Of a stretch of DNA of 34,926 bases, positions 24,537-31,811 are shown in pieces. This stretch comes from Pseudomonas baetica (GTDB lineage Bacteria > Pseudomonadota > Gammaproteobacteria > Pseudomonadales > Pseudomonadaceae). The DNA lies in assembly GCF_019733355.1 (NCBI RefSeq), contig NZ_JAIHLQ010000053.1:1-34926 (forward strand). The letters are read 5' to 3'. A model generated the notes under the pieces. The model worked only from the letters and a program-made list of their open reading frames with translations, searched no databases and was not told the DNA's origin. The stretch's first letter is position 1, and each line of letters opens with the position of its first letter. The translations under genes were made by a program, and so were the position numbers.

Positions 24537-24775
24537 GGGGCAGAACTCCAGAAAAAACGACTGGCGATTCTAACAGCCAAAACGCGCCACGACGACGCAG
24601 GAAAAATCCCGCCACGACGGTAGGGGCTTTCTGTTTTTTGCATCAGCTATTGAACAGAACGTGTAACTTGACAAGGCTGCAAGCCAGCAACGACGGTGCC
24701 TACGATGGTAGCGATTCACAGAACCGCTCAGCCAGAGGACAATGTCGCAAAAGCCCCACCCCAAGGAGCCCCAGA

Positions 24776-25366
24776 ATGTCCGTTCCAAAAACGATGTTTC
24801 AACTCAGCGGTCGCGGTTACGCAGCGGCCACGCTGAGCCATGCCACCGTGGTCATCATCGATGCCCAGAAAGAATATCTCAGTGGCCCACTGGCCCTGAG
24901 CGGCATGGATGCGGCCGTCGCGAACATCAAACAAGTGGTCGCTGCGGCCCGTGCAGCCGGTCGGCCGATCGTGCATGTGCGTCATCTCGGCACCGTCGGT
25001 GGCCTGTTCGACCCACAGGGCGAACGCGGCGAATTCATCCCCGGCCTCGAACCGCAGGGCGATGAAACCATCATCGGCAAACTGTTGCCGAGCGCCTTCC
25101 ATGGCACCGAGCTGCTCGATCGCCTGCAAAACCTGGGCTCGCTGGACCTGATCGTCTGCGGCTTCATGAGCCACTCCAGCGTCAGCACCACTGTGCGCGC
25201 GGCGAAAAACCTGGGTTTCCGCTGCACGCTCGTTGAAGATGCTTGCGCCACCCGTGACCTGCCGTTCAAAGGCCGGGTACTCAGCGCCGAAGTGGTACAA
25301 GAAGCAGAAATGGCGATCATGGCCGACAACTTTGCCACCCTCGCCAAAACACAAGATCTCATCTGA
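24776..25366 (+). CDS. Isochorismatase-fold hydrolase lacking the usual nucleophilic cysteine
   Basis: A 196-residue cysteine-hydrolase/isochorismatase fold protein. D29 (VVIIDAQKEY) and K102 (GKLLPSAF) of the usual triad are present. At the cysteine position the motif reads GFMSHSSVSTT, so the nucleophile is replaced by S135. Among relatives, isochorismatases lack this Cys while nicotinamidases and amidases need it, so an amidase role is doubtful. Start by AAGGAG 8 bases upstream of ATG 24776. It lies divergent from prmB. Confidence 0.87.
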   Translation: MSVPKTMFQLSGRGYAAATLSHATVVIIDAQKEYLSGPLALSGMDAAVANIKQVVAAARAAGRPIVHVRHLGTVGGLFDPQGERGEFIPGLEPQGDETIIGKLLPSAFHGTELLDRLQNLGSLDLIVCGFMSHSSVSTTVRAAKNLGFRCTLVEDACATRDLPFKGRVLSAEVVQEAEMAIMADNFATLAKTQDLI

Positions 25367-25375
25367 TCGCGCCCT

Positions 25376-25402
25376 GATGAGCGGCTCACACCGCCGCTCA
25401 TC
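25376..25402 (+). terminator. Hairpin after the isochorismatase-fold gene
   Basis: GATGAGCGGC and GCCGCTCATC form a perfect 10-bp stem with a 7-base loop 9 bases past the stop. A T tract is missing, so termination efficiency is uncertain. Confidence 0.5.
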
Positions 25403-25497
25403 CACAAAAGCCTCTCATTTGACGCAAATGCCATAGCCTCAGGAACAACCTGGTCAACTCCCGGTCGAAGGGCCGATACCCATTGAGGAAGGTCGGA

Positions 25498-25818
25498 ATG
25501 AAGTTATCCGATGGATTTGACGCACGCCGCTTGCGGCCCAAAGGCCAAAGCAACTGGCGTTTTCGATTCGGCGCGGCGATTGCAGCCATTCTGGCCACGT
25601 TCGGCGTGCTGCTGGCAATGGCCGGGGCCGCCAGCCTGCTGGGGCGCCCGCCAGCGCTCGGCGACTTGAACGCCACGCCAATGGGCTCCGCGATCATTCT
25701 GGCAGTCGGTTTACTGTTTCTGTATTTCGGGGTCGCCCTGTGGCGTCGCTGCCGCCGTCGCGCACGGCAGTCGCGGGAATTGAACATGTCCCCGCACCTG
25801 ATGAAAAAACACGACTGA
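25498..25818 (+). CDS. Small membrane protein, two TM helices (106 aa)
   Basis: Not a family I can name. From the ATG at 25498 (GGAAGG just upstream) there is a basic N-terminus (20 residues), TM helix about 26-49, a short polar loop (RPPALGDLNATP), TM helix about 62-84, and a strongly basic cytoplasmic tail (RRCRRRARQSRE). Both termini should face the cytoplasm. It lies in the same direction as the flanking genes. Confidence 0.8.
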   Translation: MKLSDGFDARRLRPKGQSNWRFRFGAAIAAILATFGVLLAMAGAASLLGRPPALGDLNATPMGSAIILAVGLLFLYFGVALWRRCRRRARQSRELNMSPHLMKKHD

Positions 25819-25892
25819 CTCGATGGCCTGGCTTTTTGCCGGGCCGTTTTGTTTCGACTTGGGTAAACTGGCCGCCCTTCGCGGAGGCTGAC

Positions 25893-26450
25893 ATGCAAGA
25901 CGACGATTTTTCCCTGTTCAAAAGTGCGATCCAAGGCGTCAAGCCGATCAAGCACGACCGCGCCGACACCGGCAAACCCAAAGCTGACCGCGCGCAGATC
26001 GCCAAATTGCGCCAGTCAGCTACCGTGCGCACCGACACCACCACCGTTGATGGTCTGTCCGATCAGTTCGTGATCGACGTCGGCCCGGAAGACGAGTTGA
26101 TGTGGGCCCGCGACGGGGTGCAGGAAAGTCAGATGCGCAAGCTCAAGGTCGGTCAGATTCCGTTCGAGGGCAGCCTCGACCTGCACGGCATGAACGTGGA
26201 AAAGGCCCGGGAAACCCTCTGGGCGTTTCTTGCCGAAGCCACCAAATTCGAAATCCGCTGCGTTCGCGTCACCCACGGCAAGGCCGTGCGCCTGGACGGC
26301 AAGCGGCCGATGATCAAAAGTCACGTCAACACTTGGCTGCGCCAACACGCACAAGTGCTTGGTTTCTGCTCGTGCCAGGCCAGACACGGCGGGGCCGGCG
26401 CGGTTTATGTGATGCTTAAACGCACCATGATGGAAGGTCGCGACGAATAA
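25893..26450 (+). CDS. Smr domain protein (MutS2 C-terminal-like nuclease domain)
   Basis: A 185-residue cytosolic protein of the YfcN/SmrA-B type. A charged, flexible N-terminus (1-80) leads to a C-terminal Smr domain with all hallmarks: LDLHGMNVEKAR near 92-103, THGKA near 126-130, and the final GGAGAVYVML strand (167-176). Smr domains nick DNA or, for SmrB, cleave mRNA at collided ribosomes. The length and N-terminal extension would fit an SmrA/SmrB-like protein, but I cannot separate them. The start has GGAGG 6 bases upstream. Confidence 0.9.
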   Translation: MQDDDFSLFKSAIQGVKPIKHDRADTGKPKADRAQIAKLRQSATVRTDTTTVDGLSDQFVIDVGPEDELMWARDGVQESQMRKLKVGQIPFEGSLDLHGMNVEKARETLWAFLAEATKFEIRCVRVTHGKAVRLDGKRPMIKSHVNTWLRQHAQVLGFCSCQARHGGAGAVYVMLKRTMMEGRDE

Positions 26451-26527
26451 TCCCGTTACACCGAACTTGCAGGGTTGTGTCCGCCACCGTACCCTTGCCC
26501 TTTGCGAAAATCCCCACAGGTAGTTTC

Positions 26528-27073
26528 ATGTCCCTGGAACAGAATTACACCGCGATTCTCGGCCAACTGGGCGAGGACGTTTCCCGCGAGGGCCTGCTCG
26601 ACACGCCAAAGCGTGCCGCCAAAGCCATGCAGTACCTCTGCCGCGGTTATGAACAGACGCTAGAAGAGGTCACCAACGGTGCCCTGTTCAGCTCCGATAA
26701 CAGCGAAATGGTGCTGGTCAAGGACATCGAGTTGTACTCGTTGTGCGAACACCACATGCTGCCGTTCATCGGCAAGGCGCATGTTGCTTATATCCCGAGC
26801 GGCAAAGTGCTGGGTTTGTCGAAGGTCGCACGGATCGTCGACATGTACGCCCGTCGCCTGCAAATTCAGGAAAACCTCAGCCGCCAGATCGCCGATGCGG
26901 TGCAGCAAGTCACCGGCGCGCTGGGCGTTGCCGTGGTGATCGAGGCCAAGCACATGTGCATGATGATGCGCGGTGTCGAGAAGCAGAATTCGTCAATGAT
27001 CACTTCGGTGATGCTCGGCGAGTTCCGTGAAAACGCAGCTACCCGCAGCGAATTCCTCAGCTTGATCAAGTAA
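26528..27073 (+). CDS. folE: GTP cyclohydrolase I
   Basis: This 181-residue enzyme opens GTP to 7,8-dihydroneopterin triphosphate, the first step of folate/pterin synthesis. The zinc ligands C73, H76 and C144 are in SLCEHHMLPF and KHMCMMMRGV. The substrate motif GLSKVARIVDMYARRLQIQE follows the consensus. It is a zinc-dependent FolE-type enzyme, not the FolE2 (type IB) fold, and the short form (no N-terminal extension) found as a paralogue in pseudomonads. It is closed by a strong terminator. Confidence 0.96.
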   Translation: MSLEQNYTAILGQLGEDVSREGLLDTPKRAAKAMQYLCRGYEQTLEEVTNGALFSSDNSEMVLVKDIELYSLCEHHMLPFIGKAHVAYIPSGKVLGLSKVARIVDMYARRLQIQENLSRQIADAVQQVTGALGVAVVIEAKHMCMMMRGVEKQNSSMITSVMLGEFRENAATRSEFLSLIK

Positions 27074-27084
27074 TTGGCAACAGT

Positions 27085-27115
27085 AAAAAACCGGCGTTGA
27101 TCGCCGGTTTTTTTT
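27085..27115 (+). terminator. Rho-independent terminator after folE
   Basis: AAAACCGGCG and CGCCGGTTTT with a 5-base loop and eight T residues. Confidence 0.93.
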
Positions 27116-27174
27116 GCCCGTGAAAAATCGGGTAAGCTGCGCGCCTTCTTCAATATCTCAGTGAGGCTTGTAAC

Positions 27175-27546
27175 GTGTTCGTTAAAGCACTTCGTGTTGG
27201 CCTCGGCCAACTGATCATTTTCATCGATTTCATCACCCGCCCTGGCAAGAAAAACCGCCCCGCCGCCGCTCAGGCAAAGGTGGAAGCGGCTGCGAAGGAC
27301 CTGACGTTGTATCAGTTCCACGCCTGCCCGTTTTGCGTGAAGACCCGCCGCACGTTGCGTCGCCTCAATGTGCCGGTGGCGCTGAAGGATGCCAAGAACA
27401 ACGAGCAGGATCGTCAGACGCTGCTGGAACAGGGCGGCCGAATCAAGGTGCCGTGCCTTCGGATTGAAGAGAATGGCCAGACGACCTGGATGTATGAATC
27501 CAAAGTGATCATTGATTATCTGGATAAGCGGTTTGCTGCGGCCTGA
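27175..27546 (+). CDS. Membrane-anchored glutaredoxin
   Basis: A 123-residue glutaredoxin fold with dithiol site C51-P-F-C54 (HACPFCVKTRR), the cis-Pro segment KVPCLRIEE near 91-99 and the GSH-contacting tail WMYESKVIIDYL. The N-terminal hydrophobic stretch (6-20) suggests anchoring to the inner membrane. The start is a GTG at 27175. It resembles YfeK/YbbN-free short glutaredoxins with a GST-N-like strand order; substrate protein unknown. Confidence 0.88.
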   Translation: MFVKALRVGLGQLIIFIDFITRPGKKNRPAAAQAKVEAAAKDLTLYQFHACPFCVKTRRTLRRLNVPVALKDAKNNEQDRQTLLEQGGRIKVPCLRIEENGQTTWMYESKVIIDYLDKRFAAA

Positions 27547-27572
27547 GGTTTTTGTGCCGTTCTGACTGACGC

Positions 27573-27637
27573 CTTCGCGAGCAAGCCCGCACATCTTTTA
27601 ATGTATTTCCCCTGTGGGGTCGGGTTTGCTCGCGAAA
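27573..27637. repeat. REP pair with one truncated arm
   Basis: TTCGCGAGCAAGCCCGC at the left breaks off before the usual TCCCACAGG and is followed by ACATCTTTTAATG; the right arm (CCTGTGGGGTCGGGTTTGCT then CGCGAA) is nearly complete. It sits between convergent genes. Confidence 0.85.
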
Positions 27638-27676
27638 AGGACCGCCCAGCCAGCACAAAAATCCAGACAAAAATTT

Positions 27677-28843
27677 TCAGGCCGCCCTGTCTCGTTGCGC
27701 CTGACGCACCACCGCCGCCAATCGCTTGAGCCCTTCATCCAGCCGCGCCGCGTCAATGTGGCTGAAGTTAAGACGCAAATGCCCGAGATTTTTATCGGGA
27801 TCAGGAAAGAACGGCTCACCTGGCATAAACGCCACATCATTGGCCAACGCCTCGTTAAGCAACGTGCGCGTGTCCAGCGGCTGTTTCAGCGTCAACCAGA
27901 AAAACAGCCCACCCTGCGGCACGTTCCAGTCTGCCAGATCCGAAAAGTGCGTTTCCAGCGCTGACTGAAAGGCATCGCGCCGTTCTCGGTAGAAGCCGCG
28001 CAACTCAATCAAGTGCTGCTGATATTGCTCAGTCCCCATCCATTGCAATGCCTGCCACTGCCCGATGCGATTAGTGTGCAGATCCGCCGATTGCTTGAGC
28101 TTGAGCAGATGCGCAAACAGATCCGGGCTGGCGATCAGATAGCCGACACGCAAACCGGGCAGCAAGGTTTTCGAAACCGTGCCGGTGTAGATCCAGCTGG
28201 ATTTATTCAACCGTGCGGCAATCGGCTTGGCGCTGGCGCCGTCGAACGTCAGTTCGCGGTAGGGTTCGTCTTCGATCAACGTCACGCCGAATTCATCGAG
28301 CAGTGCGGCGACGGCTGCACGTTTGGCCTCGCTGTAGCGCACGGCGGACGGGTTCTGGAACGTCGGGATCAGGTAGATGAACGCCGGACGATGTTGCTCC
28401 AGACGACTGCGCAATTGCGCCAGGTTCGGGCCATCGGATTCCTGCGGTACGGTCAGGCATTCGGCGCCAAACAATTGGAATATCTGCAAAGCGGCCAGAT
28501 AAGTCGGCGCTTCCAGAAGAATCTCGGTGCCCTTGTCGATGTACAGCTTGGCCGCCAAATCAAGAGTCTGCTGGGAGCCACTGACCACCAGCACCTGACT
28601 CGCCTCACACGCCAAGCCTAGCGCCCTCGCCTGTGCGGCCAGGGCTTCGCGCAATGCCGGCTCACCCTCGCTCATACCGTATTGGCCGAGGGACAGCGGC
28701 ATGTCGCCCCACTCGACTTTCGGCAACATGACCTCGGCAGGCAGGCCGCCGGCGAATGACATCACTTCCGGACGCTGAGCGGCGGCGAGAATTTCACGAA
28801 TCAAAGAACTTTTAAGGCGCGAGACACGTTCGGAAAAAGCCAT
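27677..28843 (-). CDS. PLP-dependent aminotransferase, class I/II fold (2-aminoadipate/LysN-like)
   Basis: A 388-residue fold-type I aminotransferase that transfers an amino group from an amino acid to a keto acid. The PLP lysine is K225 in VSKTLLPGLRVGY, the pyridine-N Asp is D192 in EDEPY, and the N-terminal FAGGLPAEVMLP is typical of the LysN/KAT II-like group. It lacks an HTH domain, so it is not a MocR regulator. It is divergent from a MarR regulator with a perfect palindrome between them, which probably controls it. Exact substrate not assignable. Confidence 0.92.
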   Translation of the reverse strand: MAFSERVSRLKSSLIREILAAAQRPEVMSFAGGLPAEVMLPKVEWGDMPLSLGQYGMSEGEPALREALAAQARALGLACEASQVLVVSGSQQTLDLAAKLYIDKGTEILLEAPTYLAALQIFQLFGAECLTVPQESDGPNLAQLRSRLEQHRPAFIYLIPTFQNPSAVRYSEAKRAAVAALLDEFGVTLIEDEPYRELTFDGASAKPIAARLNKSSWIYTGTVSKTLLPGLRVGYLIASPDLFAHLLKLKQSADLHTNRIGQWQALQWMGTEQYQQHLIELRGFYRERRDAFQSALETHFSDLADWNVPQGGLFFWLTLKQPLDTRTLLNEALANDVAFMPGEPFFPDPDKNLGHLRLNFSHIDAARLDEGLKRLAAVVRQAQRDRAA

Positions 28844-28876
28844 GGAGGTCACCAGTAGCGAGCCGTATGAAAAATG

Positions 28877-28893
28877 AGTCAAACTTGTTGACT
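28877..28893. promoter_or_regulatory. Palindromic operator candidate for the MarR regulator
   Basis: AGTCAA-ACTTG-TTGACT, perfect 6-bp arms across 5 bases, in the 82-base gap between the divergent aminotransferase and marR-type genes. MarR proteins typically bind 16-20 bp dyads of this kind. The repeat would act on both genes. Confidence 0.6.
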
Positions 28894-28925
28894 GAAATTA
28901 CGACAGCCCGAGCGAGTACGTCAAC

Positions 28926-29372
28926 ATGATTGACCTTAAAAACCCAGCCAGTCAGCAACAGGCCATGGAAGCGTTCTTCTTCGGTTATCAGGCCTTCACC
29001 GCCAAGGCTGACGAAATGCTTGAGCGCCGTGGTTTGTCTCGGGTGCATCAACGGATTGTGTTTTTCATCGCTCGTTATCCGAATTTGAGCGTCAAGGAGC
29101 TGCTGGCCTTGCTTGGGGTGAGCAAGCAGGCGCTGAACATGCCGCTGCGCCAGTTGCAGGAAATGCATCTGGTCGACAGCGTGGCATCGCAGGCTGACAA
29201 GCGAAAGCGCCTGCTCGAGTTGACGGCAGAAGGGGCAAAGTTTGAACAGTCGTTGCGCCGCGAGCAGGTGAAACTGCTGGAGCGGGTGTTTGCCGAGGCT
29301 GGGGAGACAGCGGTGAATGGGTGGTTGGCGGTGAATCTGGCCTTGGGTGAGAGTCAGGCACATCTCGATTGA
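28926..29372 (+). CDS. MarR family transcriptional regulator
   Basis: A 148-residue winged-helix regulator. N-terminal helices (1-40) form the dimer interface, the recognition region is at about 52-80 (LSVKELLALLGVSKQALNMPLRQL), the wing at about 84-98 (VASQADKRKRLLELT) and the C-terminal dimerisation helix follows. It is divergent from the aminotransferase gene with a palindrome between them, so it most likely represses itself and that gene until a small ligand binds. Start MIDLKNPASQQ, no strong ribosome site visible. Confidence 0.92.
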   Translation: MIDLKNPASQQQAMEAFFFGYQAFTAKADEMLERRGLSRVHQRIVFFIARYPNLSVKELLALLGVSKQALNMPLRQLQEMHLVDSVASQADKRKRLLELTAEGAKFEQSLRREQVKLLERVFAEAGETAVNGWLAVNLALGESQAHLD

Positions 29373-29378
29373 ATCGTC

Positions 29379-29396
29379 TGGCTTGCTCGCGAAGGG
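29379..29396. repeat. Solitary REP half-element
   Basis: TGGCTTGCTCGCGAAGGG just after the marR-type stop matches one arm of the REP core found elsewhere in the window; no partner arm follows. Confidence 0.65.
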
Positions 29397-29456
29397 CACG
29401 GAGTGGCGATATATCGCTATCGTCGGACCGTTCGTAAACAAAATCAAAAACAATAT

Positions 29457-29484
29457 TTGCTTTATTTGTACACAAAAGCATAAT
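29457..29484 (+). promoter_or_regulatory. Sigma70 promoter of the purine permease gene
   Basis: TTGCTT and CATAAT with a 16-base spacer. The predicted start near 29491 leaves a leader of about 115 bases. Confidence 0.5.
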
Positions 29485-29537
29485 CCACAGCGTGCGAGTT
29501 CCTGACCTAATGGTCAACAAATTCGCGTATGCCTCAA

Positions 29538-29572
29538 AGGGCCGCTGCCACCCCTCATGGGTCCGGCCCTGG
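29538..29572 (+). other. Leader hairpin upstream of the purine permease
   Basis: AGGGCCG...ACCC-CTCAT-GGGT...GGCCCT forms an imperfect stem just upstream of the ribosome site. It could be an attenuator or structured leader. I do not recognise a known riboswitch consensus. Confidence 0.35.
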
Positions 29573-29605
29573 AAATAACAATAAAACTCTTGAGGAGTAC
29601 TCGCT

Positions 29606-30955
29606 GTGGAAAGCCGCAAATCCGAAGCATCGACGCTGGATCTCTCGCCGCCATTACGCAATGGCCTGCTGGAGCGCCTGTTTAAACTCAGCTTGCATGG
29701 CACCACGGTGAAGACCGAGTTGATTGCCGGTCTGACAACCTTCATCACGATGGCTTACATCATCTTCGTCAACCCGAACATCATGGCCGATGCCGGGATT
29801 GACCACGGCGCGGCATTCGTCGCCACCTGTATCGCCGCTGCGCTGGGCTGCCTGTTGATGGGCCTTTACGCCAACTGGCCAGTGGGTCTGGCGCCGGGCA
29901 TGGGCCTGAACGCTTTCTTCACCTACACCGTGGTCGGCACCATGGGCTACAACTGGGAAACGGCGCTGGGCGCGGTGTTCGTCTCAGGTGTGCTGTTCAT
30001 GATCCTGACTTTCTCGCGGATTCGCGAATGGCTGCTCAACAGTATTCCAGTGAGCCTGCGCTTTGCGATGGGCGCAGGGGTCGGTCTTTTCCTTGGCCTG
30101 ATTGGCTTGAAAACCGCAGGCATCGTCGTCGATAGCCCGGCCACGCTGATCAAACTCGGTTCCCTGCGTGAACCTGGCCCGCTGCTCGCCGCCATCTGCT
30201 TCCTGATGATCGCCATCCTCAGCTATCACAAAGTTTTTGGCGCGATCCTCATCAGCATCATCACCGTGACGCTGGCCGGTTGGGGCCTGGGCATCGTGCA
30301 CTACGAGGGCATCATGTCGACCCCGCCGAGCCTGGCGCCGACCTTCATGGCGATGAACGTTGCCGGCGTGTTTAACGTCAGCATGATCAGCGTGGTGCTG
30401 GCCTTCCTCTTTGTGCACATGTTCGACACTGCCGGTACCCTGATGGGCGTTGCCCAGCGCGCCAATCTGGTCGGCGCTGACGGGCGCATCGAAAACCTCT
30501 CCCGCGCCATGAAAGCCGACAGTGCTTCCAGCGTTTTCGGTGCCGTGGTCGGTGTACCGCCTGTCACCAGTTACGTAGAAAGTGCTGCCGGCGTGGCCGC
30601 TGGCGGTCGGACTGGTCTTACCGCCGTCACCGTAGGTGTGCTATTTATAGCGGCAATGTTTTTCGCACCACTGGCTGGCATGATCCCCGCTTACGCCACC
30701 GCCGGTGCACTGATCTACGTTGCGATGCTGATGATGGGCGGCATGGCCCACATCGAATGGGACGAAGCCACTGACGCGATTCCTGCCATCGTCACCGCGA
30801 TCATGATGCCGCTGACCTTCTCGGTCGCCGACGGCATCGCGCTGGGCTTCATCACTTATGTGGCGCTCAAGGCCGGTACCGGCAAGTACAAGGAAATTTC
30901 CGTTAGCCTGTGGGTGCTCTGCGCGATCTTCATCGCCAAGTTCATCTTCTTGTAA
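29606..30955 (+). CDS. NCS2 family adenine/guanine/hypoxanthine permease
   Basis: A 449-residue inner-membrane proton symporter of the AzgA-like NCS2 branch, importing purine bases. About 12-14 hydrophobic helices are visible. Signature segments are GLTTFITMAYIIFVNP near 42-57, PVGLAPGMGLNAFFTY near 91-106, the TM8 motif FLFVHMFDTAGTLMGV near 267-282 and SASSVFGAVVGVPPVTSYVESAAG near 304-327. The GTG start follows AGGAG. It has its own promoter and terminator. Confidence 0.94.
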   Translation: MESRKSEASTLDLSPPLRNGLLERLFKLSLHGTTVKTELIAGLTTFITMAYIIFVNPNIMADAGIDHGAAFVATCIAAALGCLLMGLYANWPVGLAPGMGLNAFFTYTVVGTMGYNWETALGAVFVSGVLFMILTFSRIREWLLNSIPVSLRFAMGAGVGLFLGLIGLKTAGIVVDSPATLIKLGSLREPGPLLAAICFLMIAILSYHKVFGAILISIITVTLAGWGLGIVHYEGIMSTPPSLAPTFMAMNVAGVFNVSMISVVLAFLFVHMFDTAGTLMGVAQRANLVGADGRIENLSRAMKADSASSVFGAVVGVPPVTSYVESAAGVAAGGRTGLTAVTVGVLFIAAMFFAPLAGMIPAYATAGALIYVAMLMMGGMAHIEWDEATDAIPAIVTAIMMPLTFSVADGIALGFITYVALKAGTGKYKEISVSLWVLCAIFIAKFIFL

Positions 30956-30981
30956 GCGTTAAGCGGTTCTGGCTTCAAAAC

Positions 30982-31008
30982 AGCCTCACCCTGGCGGGTG
31001 GGGCTTTT
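30982..31008 (+). terminator. Rho-independent terminator after the permease
   Basis: AGCCTCACCC pairs with GGGTGGGGCT (one G-T pair) around TGGC, followed by TTTT. Confidence 0.85.
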
Positions 31009-31044
31009 GCACATTCTTGAGTACAACAAAAAAGGAGGAAAGTG

Positions 31045-31674
31045 ATGAGTCTGGAAACCTGGCTGCTGTTCAGCGGCGCTGCACTGGTGGTGATCCTGAT
31101 TCCGGGGCCACTGTCGTTGCTGATGATCAGCAACAGCCTGAATTACGGTTTGCGGCGCTCTTACCCGGCGTTTCTCGGCGGCGTGATTGCTTCGATCTGT
31201 TTACTCAGTGCATCGGCGCTGGGCTTGGGCGCCCTGCTATTGGCTTCGGAACAGTTGTTCAGCGCCCTGAAAATCATCGGCGCATTTTACCTGTTCTATC
31301 TTGCCTGGCAGAGCTGGCAGCAGTCGCGCCAGCCTTCGACAGGCGCCGAAGTGCCCCAAGCTGCAGCTGTCCCACGTTTTCGCGCACTGTTCGGGCGCGC
31401 GTTCGTGCTGGGCGCAAGTAATCCGAAAGACATTCTGTTCTTCGCCGCGTTTCTGCCACAGTTCCTCAGCGCCGAACAGCCGTTCCTGCCGCAGTTACTG
31501 GTGATGATTGCAACCTGGACCCTGCTGGATCTGCTGTGCAAACTGGCCTACGGACTTGGTGCCCATGGTGCAGCGCGCTATCTGCGCAGCGGTAAAGGAC
31601 AAAGCTGGTTCAACCGGATCAGTGCCGGTTTGTTCGGTAGTGCAGGAGCCGTATCGTTACTCAGCAGCCACTGA
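31045..31674 (+). CDS. LysE family amino-acid exporter
   Basis: A 209-residue inner-membrane protein with six hydrophobic helices. The N-terminal signature GPLSLLMISNSLNYGLRRS is the LysE/RhtB-type GP(x)4 motif, and NPKDILFFAAFLPQF near 137-151 is the second family signature. Exports amino acids or derivatives; substrate unknown. The ATG at 31045 is preferred over the GTG just before it because GGAGG lies 6 bases upstream. It is the last gene of core type before the accessory RTX locus. Confidence 0.92.
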   Translation: MSLETWLLFSGAALVVILIPGPLSLLMISNSLNYGLRRSYPAFLGGVIASICLLSASALGLGALLLASEQLFSALKIIGAFYLFYLAWQSWQQSRQPSTGAEVPQAAAVPRFRALFGRAFVLGASNPKDILFFAAFLPQFLSAEQPFLPQLLVMIATWTLLDLLCKLAYGLGAHGAARYLRSGKGQSWFNRISAGLFGSAGAVSLLSSH

Positions 31675-31795
31675 GATGTTTAAAGGACCATTTCAACTTG
31701 CCGCGTCGGGCGAAATACAACGCAACAACCCATGGATGTACAACTCTAAAAAACCAAACCTAATATAACCGCGCTATTCGACAAATAATTTGGCA

Positions 31796-31807
31796 GAACA
31801 AGGATGT
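31796..31807 (+). promoter_or_regulatory. RsmA/RsmE-type binding site over the RTX gene ribosome site
   Basis: GAACAAGGATGT matches the CsrA/RsmA consensus RUACARGGAUGU at 11 of 12 positions, and its AAGGA is the Shine-Dalgarno sequence for the ATG at 31812. Bound RsmA/E would block translation until GacA-dependent small RNAs remove it. Confidence 0.55.
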
Positions 31808-31811
31808 TCAA

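Noticed and set aside
23652..24623. 323-codon plus-strand ORF opposite prmB
   Set aside because: Antisense to prmB, whose motifs are complete.
29485..29605. Known purine riboswitch before the NCS2 permease
   Set aside because: I could not match the purine-aptamer three-way junction or another known consensus; only an imperfect hairpin is visible.
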